DNA of 64,000 nt from Protula sp. h YS-2021 (lineage: Eukaryota; Annelida; Polychaeta; Sabellida; Serpulidae), in the NCBI GenBank assembly GCA_949752745.1, contig OX457024.1, forward strand, positions 54,438,510-54,502,509, written 5' to 3'. The notes below the pieces were generated by a model. The model did no database searches and had not been told where the DNA came from. It saw only the letters and a list, made by a program, of their open reading frames with translations. Shown piece after piece: positions 55,309-64,000 of the stretch. The position numbers and the translations under genes were made by a program. The number at the start of each line of letters is the position of its first letter. Positions within the stretch are counted from its first letter, which is position 1.

Positions 55309-56541
55309 TGTCAGAATTTCGTATTCAACGTTTTGAGTGTTCGGAGTGTGTTCGTGGTTCTGTTTGTGCTCCACGCGGTTTGTGATGATGCGGAACGCAT
55401 GTGGGTGTGGAGCCGCGCCCTTCGAGGGAGAGTTTCCTTTGAAGTGGGTGATGAATGGACGAGTGCGTTTGATGATGTTCTACTTTTGTAATAAAGCCCG
55501 ATAGGACAGTGACGATCAGTTTAGCATTTGGGGGGATTTTGATCCAGTGAACACGATGGAGCTAGTTTTAAGTTTGTTTGATGTCGTTTAGTTACATTTT
55601 GGGTCATCTAAAAATTTACTTATATATCAAGTATACCGGTTATCTCAACGAGTCGATATCGAAATTTCAAGTTTCACATAGCGTTGTGTAGAACGCGCCA
55701 AGTTTGTGCCCCTAGCAGTATTTTTTGGTTTAAAAATTTTCATATTGTTGGTTTTAATGACGAGTGAAATTTTTGTGCTACCTAGCACAAACTTTGCGTG
55801 TAATTTTCAAGTATTTATAAATACCAGAGATCGTAACCAACAAAACCTTTTTGTAGACGAGTTTGTGGTCTTCCCAAAAACATCACTTTTTGGCCCATAC
55901 GTCACTTATAACATATGTTTTTCGGCAGCTATTTTCTTATTGGTTCTAAGTTTAGGCGGGAAACTCTTTGATTGGCTACATATTTAATTAGCATCGGCTG
56001 TTCTGGCAGCGAGTATTTAAGGAACGCGCTTGCTGCACCAGCAGCACTTGATTTTTGGAATGCATGGAGGCCGCACGTCAGGTGTGGGTCTATTTATTAC
56101 GAGAAAAGGCAGAAATAAGATAAAGAATGTACGAAATGGGGTGCAAAGGGTGTTAGCACCAACAAAAAAAGAAGGGTTTTGAAAAGTATTATGAGAAAGG
56201 TGGATGAATAAACGTTCGTGAATAATTTATTTTGGAAATAAAAGTATTAATGATTAAGGTACTGAAAGATAACTCAATGAAGGGAAGGCATATAAATTAG
56301 CCAGACATAAATTTGGATAATAAAGGAAAAAGGTGGACAAATGTGAACATATCATACGAAGTAGATAAAATAAACATAATAGTGTTGAAAGGAGTTTGTT
56401 TTCATTGACATCCGGATACTGCCCGACATAGCGAGCCATATATCGCGATTTTCGTATTATTTGCTCGTATTTTCATTCCATGACAAGCCAACGGCACCTA
56501 CGCGCGGAGATCCCATAACCGTCACAACCCAAACTGTGACA
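55309..56541 (+). repeat. E2 3' LTR (1233 bp)
   Basis: Same length as the 5' LTR, about ten differences. It is followed by GGGAG and then the remainder of the E1 3' LTR. Confidence 0.95.
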
Positions 56542-56801
56542 GGGAGGGCATATAAATTAGCCAGACATAAATTTGGATAATAAAGGAAAAAGGTGGAAAA
56601 ATGTGAACATATCACACGAAGTAGATAAAATAAACATAATAGTGTTGAAAGGAGTTTGTTTTCATTGACATCCGGATACTGCCCGACCTAGCGAGCCATA
56701 TATCGCAATTTTCGCATTATTTGCTCGTATTTTCATTCCATGACAAGCCAACGGCACCTACGCGCGGAGATCCCATAACCGTCACAACCCAAACTGTGAC
56801 A
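56542..56801 (+). repeat. E1 3' LTR, second part
   Basis: Remaining 260 bp of the E1 3' LTR (from GGGAGGGCATATAAATTAGC to CTGTGACA), displaced by E2. It is followed at once by CATGC, the E1 target duplication. Confidence 0.95.
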
Positions 56802-57122
56802 CATGCCAACCTGCTGAAAGAGTTCATCGAACGTGAGGATGAAAGAGATGACACGAATCTCGATGAAGATAAGCCAGAACAGGAAGATTTAGAAAATGAC
56901 AACGGTGGAAACGTACGCACAGCAGCATATGCTCGGATAGCGGTTGCTGAAGAGGATGCTGATGGAGAGAGCGATTCGGGTGAAGAGCTAATCCATCTTC
57001 CACCTTTGCAAGAGACTGAGACGATTGATGACGTAAATGTGAACCCGAACCTTTCAATTGCGCAAATGAAGCAAGTTAACCGACTTTTGAGACAATTCCG
57101 AGATATATTCACAGATGTGCCC
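56802..57122 (+). pseudogene. Gypsy element E3, right fragment (integrase-RT linker)
   Basis: Continues the E3 frame after the E1 insertion: HANLLKEFIEREDERDDTNL, an acidic linker (EEDADGESDSGEELIHLPP) and NRLLRQFRDIFTDVP, the lead-in to RT. It stops at 57122 where the LTR of E4 begins. The rest of E3 is expected beyond the window. The host copy is therefore older than E1, E2 and E4. Confidence 0.9.
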
Positions 57123-58355
57123 TGTCACAGTTTGGGTTGTGACGGTTATGGGATCTCCGCGCGTAGGTGCCGTTGGCTTGTCATGGAATGAAAATACGAG
57201 CAAATAATACGAAAATTGCGATATATGGCTCGCTATGTCGGGCAGTATCCGGATGTCAATGAAAACAAACTCCTTTCAACACTATTATGTTTATTTTATC
57301 TACTTCGTATGATATGTTCACATTTGTCCACCTTTTTCCTTTATTATCCAAATTTATTTCTGGCTAATTTATATGCCTTCCCTTCATTGAGTTATCTTTC
57401 AGTACCTTAATCATTAATACTTTTATTTCCAAAATAAATTATCCACGAACGTTTATTCATCCACCTTTCTCATAATACTTTTCAAAACCCTTTTTTTTTT
57501 GTTGGTGCTAACACCCTTTGCACCCCATTTCGTACATTCTTTATCTTATTTCTGCCTTTTCTCGTAATAAATAGACCCACACCTGACGTGCGGCCTCCAT
57601 GCATTCCAAAAATCAAGTGCTGCTGGTGCAGCAATCGCGTTCCTTAAATACTCGCTGCCAGAACAGCCGCTGCTAATTAAATATGTAACCAATCAAAGAG
57701 TTTCCCGCCTAAGCTTAGAACCAATAAGAAAATAGCTGCCCAAAAACGTATGTTCCAAGTGACATACGGGCCAAAAAGTGATGTTTTTGGGAAGATCGCG
57801 AACTCTACTACAAAAAGGCTTTGTCGGTAATGATCTATGATATTTCTAAATAGTTGAAAATTACACGCAAAGTTTGTGCTAGGTAGCACAAAAATTTCAC
57901 TCGTCATTAAAACCAACAATATAAAAATTTTTAAACCCCAAAATACTGCTAGAGGCACAAACTTGGCGCGTTCTACACAACGCTATGTGAAACTTGAAAT
58001 TTCGATATCGACTCGTGGAGATAACCGGTATACTTGATATATAAGTAAATTTTTAGATGACCCAAAATCTAACTAAACGACATCAAACAAACTTAAAACT
58101 AGCTCCATCGTGTTCACTGGATCAAGATCCCCCCAAATCCTAAACTGATCGTTACTGTCCTATCGGGCTTTATTACAAAAGTAGAACATCAACAAATGCA
58201 CCCGTGCACCCATCAGCCACTTCAAGGGAAACACTGCACCGAAGGGCGCGGCTCCACACCCACATGCGTTCCGCATCATCACAAACCGCGTGGAGCACAA
58301 ACAGAACCACGAACACACTCCGAACACTCAAAACGTTAAATACGAAATTCTGACA
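57123..58355 (-). repeat. E4 3' LTR (1233 bp)
   Basis: Reverse-oriented LTR starting (minus strand) TGTCAGAA and ending CTGTGACA. It differs from the E2 LTRs by several per cent, mostly in the U3 half. The U3 open frame (57677-57958) remains open despite a dozen amino-acid changes. Confidence 0.95.
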
Positions 58356-58370
58356 ACTACTCCCCCTTTT
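58356..58370 (-). promoter_or_regulatory. E4 polypurine tract
   Basis: Complement of AAAAGGGGGAGTAGT next to the 3' LTR. Confidence 0.85.
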
Positions 58371-58516
58371 AAGAAAACACCCCATTGTTTTCTAAAAAAA
58401 AATAATCTGTCAGAATGTGCTAATTCCGCTATACATGTTATGCAATGAAAACCATTAAAATAATAAAATACACAGTACAAATTAACAAGAAAGTCACAAG
58501 GCATAAAGATCACTGG

Positions 58517-61197
58517 TTACAGTCTACTCATGTAGTCGGCATCAACATTATCGATGCCCTTGATCGCTTTAATGTCAAAGCTGTAGTTTTGTAAACAGAG
58601 TGCCCATCGCATAAGTCGTCCGCTTTCAGTCTTGCCTTTCCTTATGTATGCAAGCGGAGCGTGATCGTTTTCAAGCGTGAAATGTCTGCCATAGAGATAT
58701 TTTGCAAAATGCGATACTCCGAACACAATGGCCAAACATTCACGCTCTATGACCGAGTAGTTTTTCTCGCGAGGCAACAGCTTTTTGCTGGCATAGGAAA
58801 CGGGAAATGTTCCATCCTCATGCTGTTGCAGAAGAACTGCACCGATTCCAGTGTCTGAAGCATCTGTACGCAACACGAAGCGTTTATTGAAATCCGGTAG
58901 GCGAAGAATTGGTGAACTCGTCAATAGCTGTTTAAGCTTGAAGAACGCCGTTTGTTGCGGTTTTCCCCATTCCACCTTGGTCGGTCGACCTTTCTTGACT
59001 AAATCCGTTAGTGGTGAAGCGATCTCAGCAAAATTCGGTATGAATTTGCGATAGTACCCTGCAAGTCCTAGAAATGAGCGAATCTGCTTTTTGGTCGTTG
59101 GCTGTGGTGCATTCCTGATGTTTTCAACTTTATCAGCTTCCATCTGCAGCACACCTTTGCCGATCACGTGTCCCGTAAAGTTGACGTTATCATAACCGAT
59201 AAAGCATTTCGACGGACGAATGGTAAGCTTCGCGGCACGGATTCGTGTAAAAAGGTCTCGGAGCACCTCTAAGTGCCGTTCCCAGTCTTCGGTGTGTGGG
59301 AGAAGATCATCGACGTAATTATCAATGTTCGTGGTTCCATTCAATAATTTTCGCATAACCCTGTTGAAAGCTGCTCCAGAATTAACCAAACCGAAGGCAT
59401 TACGTCGAAACTGGTAAGATCCGTTTGGCGTAGAGAATGCAGTGTATTTTCTTGACGTCTCGCTTATAGGGATTTGCCAATATCCTTTGGTGAAGTCAAT
59501 CTTGGAAAATACTTTATCCTTCCCGACGTTCGCCAAGATATCATCATAATTCCCCATTGGTTCTGTGTCAAACTTGGTCACTGCATTTAGGCGTCTGTAA
59601 TCCACACAAAAGCGATTTGACCCATCTTTCTTCTTTACTAGCACAATAGGCGAATTATACTCTGATTTCGACTTTTCGATGATTCCGGATTGCAGCATCT
59701 TTCTAACTTCATCCTCAATGTCCTTTCGCTTCGCGTATGGAATTGGATACGGTTTCACACGGATTGGTTCCTGATTCGTCAATTCGATGTCATATTCCTC
59801 CAAATCCGTTTCGCCGGGCACATCTGTGAATATATCTCGGAATTGTCTCAAAAGTCGGTTAACTTGCTTCATTTGCGCAATTGAAAGGTTCGGGTTCACA
59901 TTTACGTCATCAATCGTCTCAGTCTCTTGCAAAGGTGGAAGATGGATTAGCTCTTCACCCGAATCGCTCTCTCCATCAGCATCGTCTTCAGCAACCGCTA
60001 TCCGAGCATATGCTGCTGTGCGTACGTTTCCACCGTTGTCATTTTCTAAATCTTCCTGTTCTGGCTTATCTTCATCGAGATTCGTGTCATCTCTTTCATC
60101 CTCACGTTCGATGAACTCTTTCAGCAGGTTGGCATGGTATATCTTCTTTTTGCCTCCCATGTCGATTTCGTAATCCATGCGGTTCATGACCCGTGTTATC
60201 TCAAAAGGACCTTTCCACTGTAACAAAAGTTTATTGTGGTCCGTTGGTAGCAAAAGATAGACCTTTTGACCCAATGTGAAGCTCCTGTTTCTCGCTTTCT
60301 TGTCGTAATGATGGCGGTACTTTCCTTGAGCTTCCATCAAGCTTTCGCGAGCTACTCGACACGTATCCTCTAGACGATTCCGTAGCTCCGCCACATATTG
60401 ATATGTATTCTTGACCTCTCCCGATGCATCCTCATCCGTCCAGATTTCTTTTAGGATGTCGAGTGGTCCTTTGACTTTTCGCCCGTATAAGAGCTCAAAC
60501 GGGGAAAATCCTGTGCTCGCCTGAGGTACCTCTCGATACGCGAAGAGTACGGCGGGCAAATATCGATCCCAGTCCTTCGGTTGCTCGTTACACATTCTCG
60601 TCAACATCTTCTTCAGAACTCCGTTGATCCTTTCACAAAGTCCATTACACTTTGGATTGTACGGCGTTGTGAAGAGCTGTCTGACGGATACCAAACGTGC
60701 AACTTCTTTCATAAGCTCCGATGTAAATTGACTTCCTTGATCGCTCAAAATTTCTCGCGGGAACCCAACTCGACTGAAAACTTCCAGGAGTGCCTCCGCG
60801 ACAACAACGGTGTCGATCCGCTTCAAAGCAACCGCTTCCGGATACCGCGTAGCGTAGTCAACAACGGTCAGTATGTAACGATTTCCACCTTCTGAAATCG
60901 GCGTGATTGGCCCGACGATATCCATCGCAACTCTGTCGAAAGGGGTGTCAATCAGTGGCATTTCACCAAGGGGAACCTTAGTGACTCGACCCTTCGGTAA
61001 AGTGCGTTGGCACACGTCACACGACTGGCAAAAGCGCTTCACATCGCCAGTAATTCCAGGCCAGTAGAAGTTTGCTGCTATTCGATCTACAGTCTTCTTT
61101 GCTGCCAAATGTCCTCCCACAATCGATTCATGTGCCACAGTCATCACTTCCTTTCGCAGCGGTTTCGGGAGTACTATTTGCTTCAGTTTGACCTCGA
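58517..61197 (-). CDS. pol: E4 integrase-RT-RNase H part of gag-pol (5' part displaced)
   Basis: About 893 codons open from the E5 junction at 61197 to a stop at 58517. It contains the H2C2 finger (AHESIVGGHLAAKKT...SCDVCQR), an integrase core with all three acids (MDIVGP, LSDQGSQF, CERINGV), the GPF module, RT with KIDF and NYVDDLL, and RNase H with RTDAS. One visible change at a normally conserved place is LENDHAPL where E1 has LETDHAPL, next to a catalytic Asp of RNase H. There is no in-frame start in the window because the N-terminal half lies on the far side of E5. Confidence 0.93.
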
Positions 61198-62167
61198 TGT
61201 AAGGTGTTTGTAATCTTCGGATCCCAGCGTTGTGCGTCTTTGACTTTCAACAGGAAGTGTAGCGACGAACAGACACAAGACTGATTATATTATCTTACGA
61301 TTTCTAAGATTCCGTTTTTTTTTATATCCAAGGCCAACTATTACGGAAGCAAACTAATCCGTCTCGAGAACATCTGTTTTTATTTTCCTTACTTTATATT
61401 TTTCCAAAATAACAACTCCCAGTGCACCAGCACCACGTGCACCAACACCCTGTGCACCACTTGGACACACACCTGACGTGTATCCTCTATGCTTTCTCAA
61501 ATCGACTGCTGATGGCGCAGCGAGCGCGTTCCTTATATAGTTGCTGGCAGAGCAGCCGCCGCTAATTAAAAATGCAACCAATCAAAGAGCTTCGCGCCTA
61601 AACTAAGGACCAATGAAAAAGTAGCTGCCCAAAAACATATCTTACAAGCAACGTAGCGACCAAAAACTGATATTTTCAAATCGATCACGAAGTCCTTTAT
61701 AAAGTGGCACTATTGGTTCCAACCTATGGAGTTTTTAAATACTTGAAAACTACATGAAAAGTTTGTGCTAGGTAGCACAAAAATTTCCCTCGTCTCAAAA
61801 CACGACAAAATGAAAAGTTCCGAACACAAAAATATTGCCATATGCACAATCACGACGCGTTCTACTTAATGCCATGTGAAACTTTAAATTTCGTCACCGA
61901 CTTGTGAAGATACCCGATATACTTGGTATATAAGTAAATTTTTAAATGGCGCGAAATCTAACCAAGGATTTCAAACAAACTTGAAACTAGCACCAACGGG
62001 CGCTTTTCTCCATTTCCACGCAGCGGACGCATCCTCTCCCACAACAAACACAGTAAAGAACAAAATGAATCACAAACGCCCTCAGCACACCCATAACACA
62101 ACACATTCACACAAGACGCGACAATAACACATTCATACTCAGGAAATCACTTTTGCATACCCTAACA
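61198..62167 (-). repeat. E5 3' LTR (970 bp)
   Basis: Minus-strand LTR from TGTTAGGGTATGC to CACCTTACA. It shares with the E1 type the 20 bp palindrome near 61760, two inverted CCAAT boxes, the TATA box (TATATAAG, complement at 61532-61539), a GGAACGCGCT element and the GGTGC-rich R region. The rest has diverged. Confidence 0.85.
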
Positions 62168-62420
62168 AACCCCCACTCCGAGAAAACACCAAAGTTGTTT
62201 TCTGATCACCTAGGGTATGCAAACCCGTTTAACACACTTTAATCACCAACGAATATGAAAAATTCACGAAAAGCCTCAAAATGGAACACATTCCATAAAA
62301 CCCTTAAACCACCACATAAAGTGTTCAATCTCCGATCACGGGTGGCAGATGTTCAAGGAAGTGTCACAAAGACAATAATAGTCACAATTTGCACAAAATG
62401 CAAAGAAAACGTCACAAAAG
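62168..62420 (-). other. E5 3' untranslated region and polypurine tract
   Basis: Between the pol stop (62421) and the LTR. On the minus strand it ends in AGAAAACAAC...TTTTCTCGGAGTGGGGGTTTG, comparable to the AGAAAACAAC...TTTTCTTAAAAGGGGG arrangement of E1. No further gene. Confidence 0.7.
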
Positions 62421-64000
62421 TCACTGCCGACTCAGATAATCGGCTCCGATGTTTTCTGCTCCCTTGATGAACCTCATCGTGAAGGCATAGGTTTGTAGCG
62501 CCAGCGCCCATCGCATTAACCTCGCACTGTCATTCTTACTGTTCTTGAGGTATGCGAGTGGCGCGTGATCCGTCTCGAGGACAAAATGGGTTCCGTACAG
62601 AAACTTTGCGAAACGTTCGACTGCAAACACGATTGCCAAACACTCTCGTTCGATGACGGAATAGTTCTTCTCGCGGGGAAGCAGCTTCCGACTGGCAAAC
62701 GCGACAGGAAACACACCATCTTCATGTTCTTGAAGTAACATCGCACCGAGACCATTATCCGACGCGTCAGTCCGCACTATGAACTGTTTGTCAAGGTGGG
62801 GTAACCGGAGTATGGGCGCGCTGGTCATCAGGTGTTTCAGCTTGCGAAACGCACGTTCCTGAGTCTTACCCCACTCCACTTTGGATGGATGCTTCTTCCG
62901 CGTTAAATCAGTTAGCGGCGCGGCGACTTCAGCGAAATTCGGGATGAATTTCCTGTAAAATCCGGCCATCCCAAGAAACGAACGCACTTGTTTCTTCGTC
63001 AGGGGCCGCGGAGCATCTCGAATCCTTTCCACCTTCTGGTCCTCCATCCGTAGCTTTCCATTACCGATGACATGTCCAGTGAAACCAATGTCGGAGAATC
63101 CGATGAAGCACTTCGTCGGACGTACAGTGAGACCGGCATCACGGATGCGAACGAACAACTCGCGTAGCGTCTTCATGTGTTCCTTCCACGTCGCCGTGTG
63201 TGGCAAGAGATCGTCAACATAGTTGTCGACGTTGGACAGACCCGTCAACATCCTACGCATCACACGATTGAACTTCGCCCCGGCGTTGATCAGGCCAAAT
63301 GGATTCCTTTTGAACTGAAACGTTCCTTTCGACGTAGTAAATGCTGTGTAGCGTTTGGAATCCTCGGCCATCGGTATCTGCCAATATCCCTTGGAAAAAT
63401 CAATTTTCGAGAAGATCTTGTCGGTTCCGATCCGTGCCATGATATCTTCGTAATTTTGCATTGGTTCGTTGTCAAATTTCGTGACCGTGTTCAGTCTTCT
63501 GAAATCAATGCAAAATCGATTGGATCCGTCTTTTTTCTTGACGAGAACCACCGGCGAATTGTATTCTGACGTGCACTCTTCAATAATGCCGGCTTGTAGC
63601 ATCTTCTCAACCTCGTCGTCAATCGCTTTGCGTTTTGCAAAAGGAACAGCGTACGGTCTAACACGGATCGGTTCTGTTGTAGTCAGCTCTATCTTGTGCT
63701 CTCCAAGATTTTTGAGTCCAGGAACATCAGAAAAAATGTCCTTGAACTCCTCGAGTACTGCATTGACCTCAGAACGTTCCGACTCTGTCAAATCCGGGCC
63801 GATGTGCACGTCCTTGAACGTTTCCTGCTGCTCCGTGGTTGGTAGGTGTAGCGGTGGTTCCAGATCTTCATCTGGCGGTTCTTCTTCGTCAATGACCGCG
63901 ATACGAGCGAGCGCCGCTACAAACTCGTCAATATCTTCATCATCTTCCTGCTCTTCGTTTGCTGTGCGTTGCACACACCTTTTCAAGAGATTGGCGTGGT
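62421..64000 (-). CDS. pol: E5 integrase end-RT-RNase H (partial gag-pol)
   Basis: Open from the window edge (HANLLKRC, the integrase C-terminus) to a stop at 62421. An acidic linker is followed by RT: YNSPVVLVKKKDGSNRFCID, KIDFSKGYWQIP with the first catalytic Asp and NYVDDLLPHT. RNase H follows, with RTDASDNGLGAML, IERECLAIV and LETDHAPLAYL. No stop or frameshift is seen. The same order as E1 (integrase before RT) is implied by the integrase end lying immediately upstream of RT. Confidence 0.92.
   Translation of the reverse strand, partial: HANLLKRCVQRTANEEQEDDEDIDEFVAALARIAVIDEEEPPDEDLEPPLHLPTTEQQETFKDVHIGPDLTESERSEVNAVLEEFKDIFSDVPGLKNLGEHKIELTTTEPIRVRPYAVPFAKRKAIDDEVEKMLQAGIIEECTSEYNSPVVLVKKKDGSNRFCIDFRRLNTVTKFDNEPMQNYEDIMARIGTDKIFSKIDFSKGYWQIPMAEDSKRYTAFTTSKGTFQFKRNPFGLINAGAKFNRVMRRMLTGLSNVDNYVDDLLPHTATWKEHMKTLRELFVRIRDAGLTVRPTKCFIGFSDIGFTGHVIGNGKLRMEDQKVERIRDAPRPLTKKQVRSFLGMAGFYRKFIPNFAEVAAPLTDLTRKKHPSKVEWGKTQERAFRKLKHLMTSAPILRLPHLDKQFIVRTDASDNGLGAMLLQEHEDGVFPVAFASRKLLPREKNYSVIERECLAIVFAVERFAKFLYGTHFVLETDHAPLAYLKNSKNDSARLMRWALALQTYAFTMRFIKGAENIGADYLSRQ

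Larger units (their letters stand above)
49357..56541 (+). mobile_element. Gypsy element E2 (Gmr1-like), nested in E1
   Basis: Complete 7185 bp element with 1233 bp LTRs at both ends, inserted in the 3' LTR of E1 in the same orientation. Target duplication GGGTG (left) and GGGAG (right) has one mismatch. The LTRs differ from each other at about ten positions by eye, just under 1%, so it is young. The polyprotein frame is broken once. Confidence 0.95.
42618..56801 (+). mobile_element. Gypsy element E1 (Gmr1-like), carrying nested E2
   Basis: Full-length LTR element: 5' LTR 42618-43650, primer site, one long polyprotein frame, polypurine tract, and a 3' LTR split by E2 into 48379-49356 and 56542-56801. 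Exact target duplication CATGC lies at 42613-42617 and 56802-56806. Integrase lies upstream of RT, the Gmr1-type order. The 5' LTR lacks about 200 bp present in the 3' LTR. Confidence 0.95.
57123..61197 (-). mobile_element. Gypsy element E4 (Gmr1-like), minus strand, interrupted
   Basis: Minus-strand element inserted in E3. 3' LTR 57123-58355, polypurine tract, and pol read leftwards from 61197. At 61197/61198 the integrase upstream region is interrupted by the end of the E5 LTR, so the gag, protease and 5' LTR of E4 should lie beyond the window. Confidence 0.93.
61198..64000 (-). mobile_element. Gypsy element E5, diverged Gmr1-like relative (partial)
   Basis: 3' LTR 61198-62167, then 3' untranslated region, then pol reading off the right edge. 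Its LTR ends (TGTTAGG and CCTTACA) are inverted copies. It entered the pol of E4 in the same orientation. Protein similarity to E1-E4 is clearly lower, roughly two thirds by eye. Confidence 0.88.

Noticed and set aside
61198..61330. Thought that E4 is 5'-truncated with unrelated host DNA following
   Set aside because: The sequence from 61198 begins with TGTAAGG, the inverted partner of the other end of the E5 LTR (TGTTAGG at 62167), so the junction is an E5 insertion and not a truncation.

Overview
The window is eukaryotic, repeat-dominated genomic DNA, most likely from an aquatic invertebrate. Evidence for this is the intron-bearing WD-repeat gene, long TA microsatellites, Tc1/mariner fossils, Penelope-like elements and Ty3/gypsy elements of the Gmr1 type. 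The AGGTCA-rich ~139 bp satellite suggests a bivalve or other lophotrochozoan, but that is inference and the sequence alone does not settle the species. Almost nothing here is single-copy host gene: the clearest host gene is the 3' end of a WD40-repeat gene (three exons, minus strand, 24526-26074).

Layout. (1) 0.6-7.1 kb: tandem array of ~1.99 kb units, each carrying a decayed Tc1/mariner transposase with a small inverted-repeat element inside it. (2) 7.8-11.7 kb: short inverted-repeat elements, a possible solo LTR, a two-exon decayed domain and long TA tracts. (3) 11.9-17.1 kb: minus-strand relic of a protein-primed family B DNA polymerase (Polinton/adintovirus type) with altered catalytic motifs, a partial 256 bp duplication, a lysine-rich companion reading frame and a plus-strand Tc1 pseudogene. 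(4) 18.7-23.1 kb: a ~3.5 kb foldback-like element with ~1.2 kb internally repetitive inverted arms around a small zinc-finger/acidic coding region, flanked by two integrase-like fragments. (5) 24.5-26.1 kb: WD40 exons. (6) 26.3-33.2 kb: ~139 bp satellite in higher-order blocks; every full unit carries an inverted pair of TCAAGGTCA-type nuclear receptor sites. (7) 33237-33436: assembly gap. (8) 33.4-42.4 kb: head-to-tail Penelope-like array (one truncated and two full 3061 bp units) with an inverted piece at its left end. (9) 42.4-64 kb: five Ty3/gypsy elements nested in one another.

The gypsy nest can be read from target-site duplications and junctions. An old element (E3) was hit by E1 (exact 5 bp duplication CATGC); E2 then entered the 3' LTR of E1 (GGGTG/GGGAG). 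E4, in the opposite orientation, also interrupts E3, and E5, a diverged relative, interrupts E4 and runs off the window. In E1 the polyprotein order is Gag, protease, integrase, reverse transcriptase, RNase H. Integrase before RT is the Ty1/copia-like order, found among Ty3/gypsy elements in the Gmr1 group. The primer binding site matches tRNA-Pro.

Most promising for follow-up: the foldback-like element with its zinc-finger reading frame, the nuclear-receptor-site satellite, the integrase-first gypsy elements with a strongly conserved LTR palindrome, and the Penelope array with a hammerhead-like motif between units.
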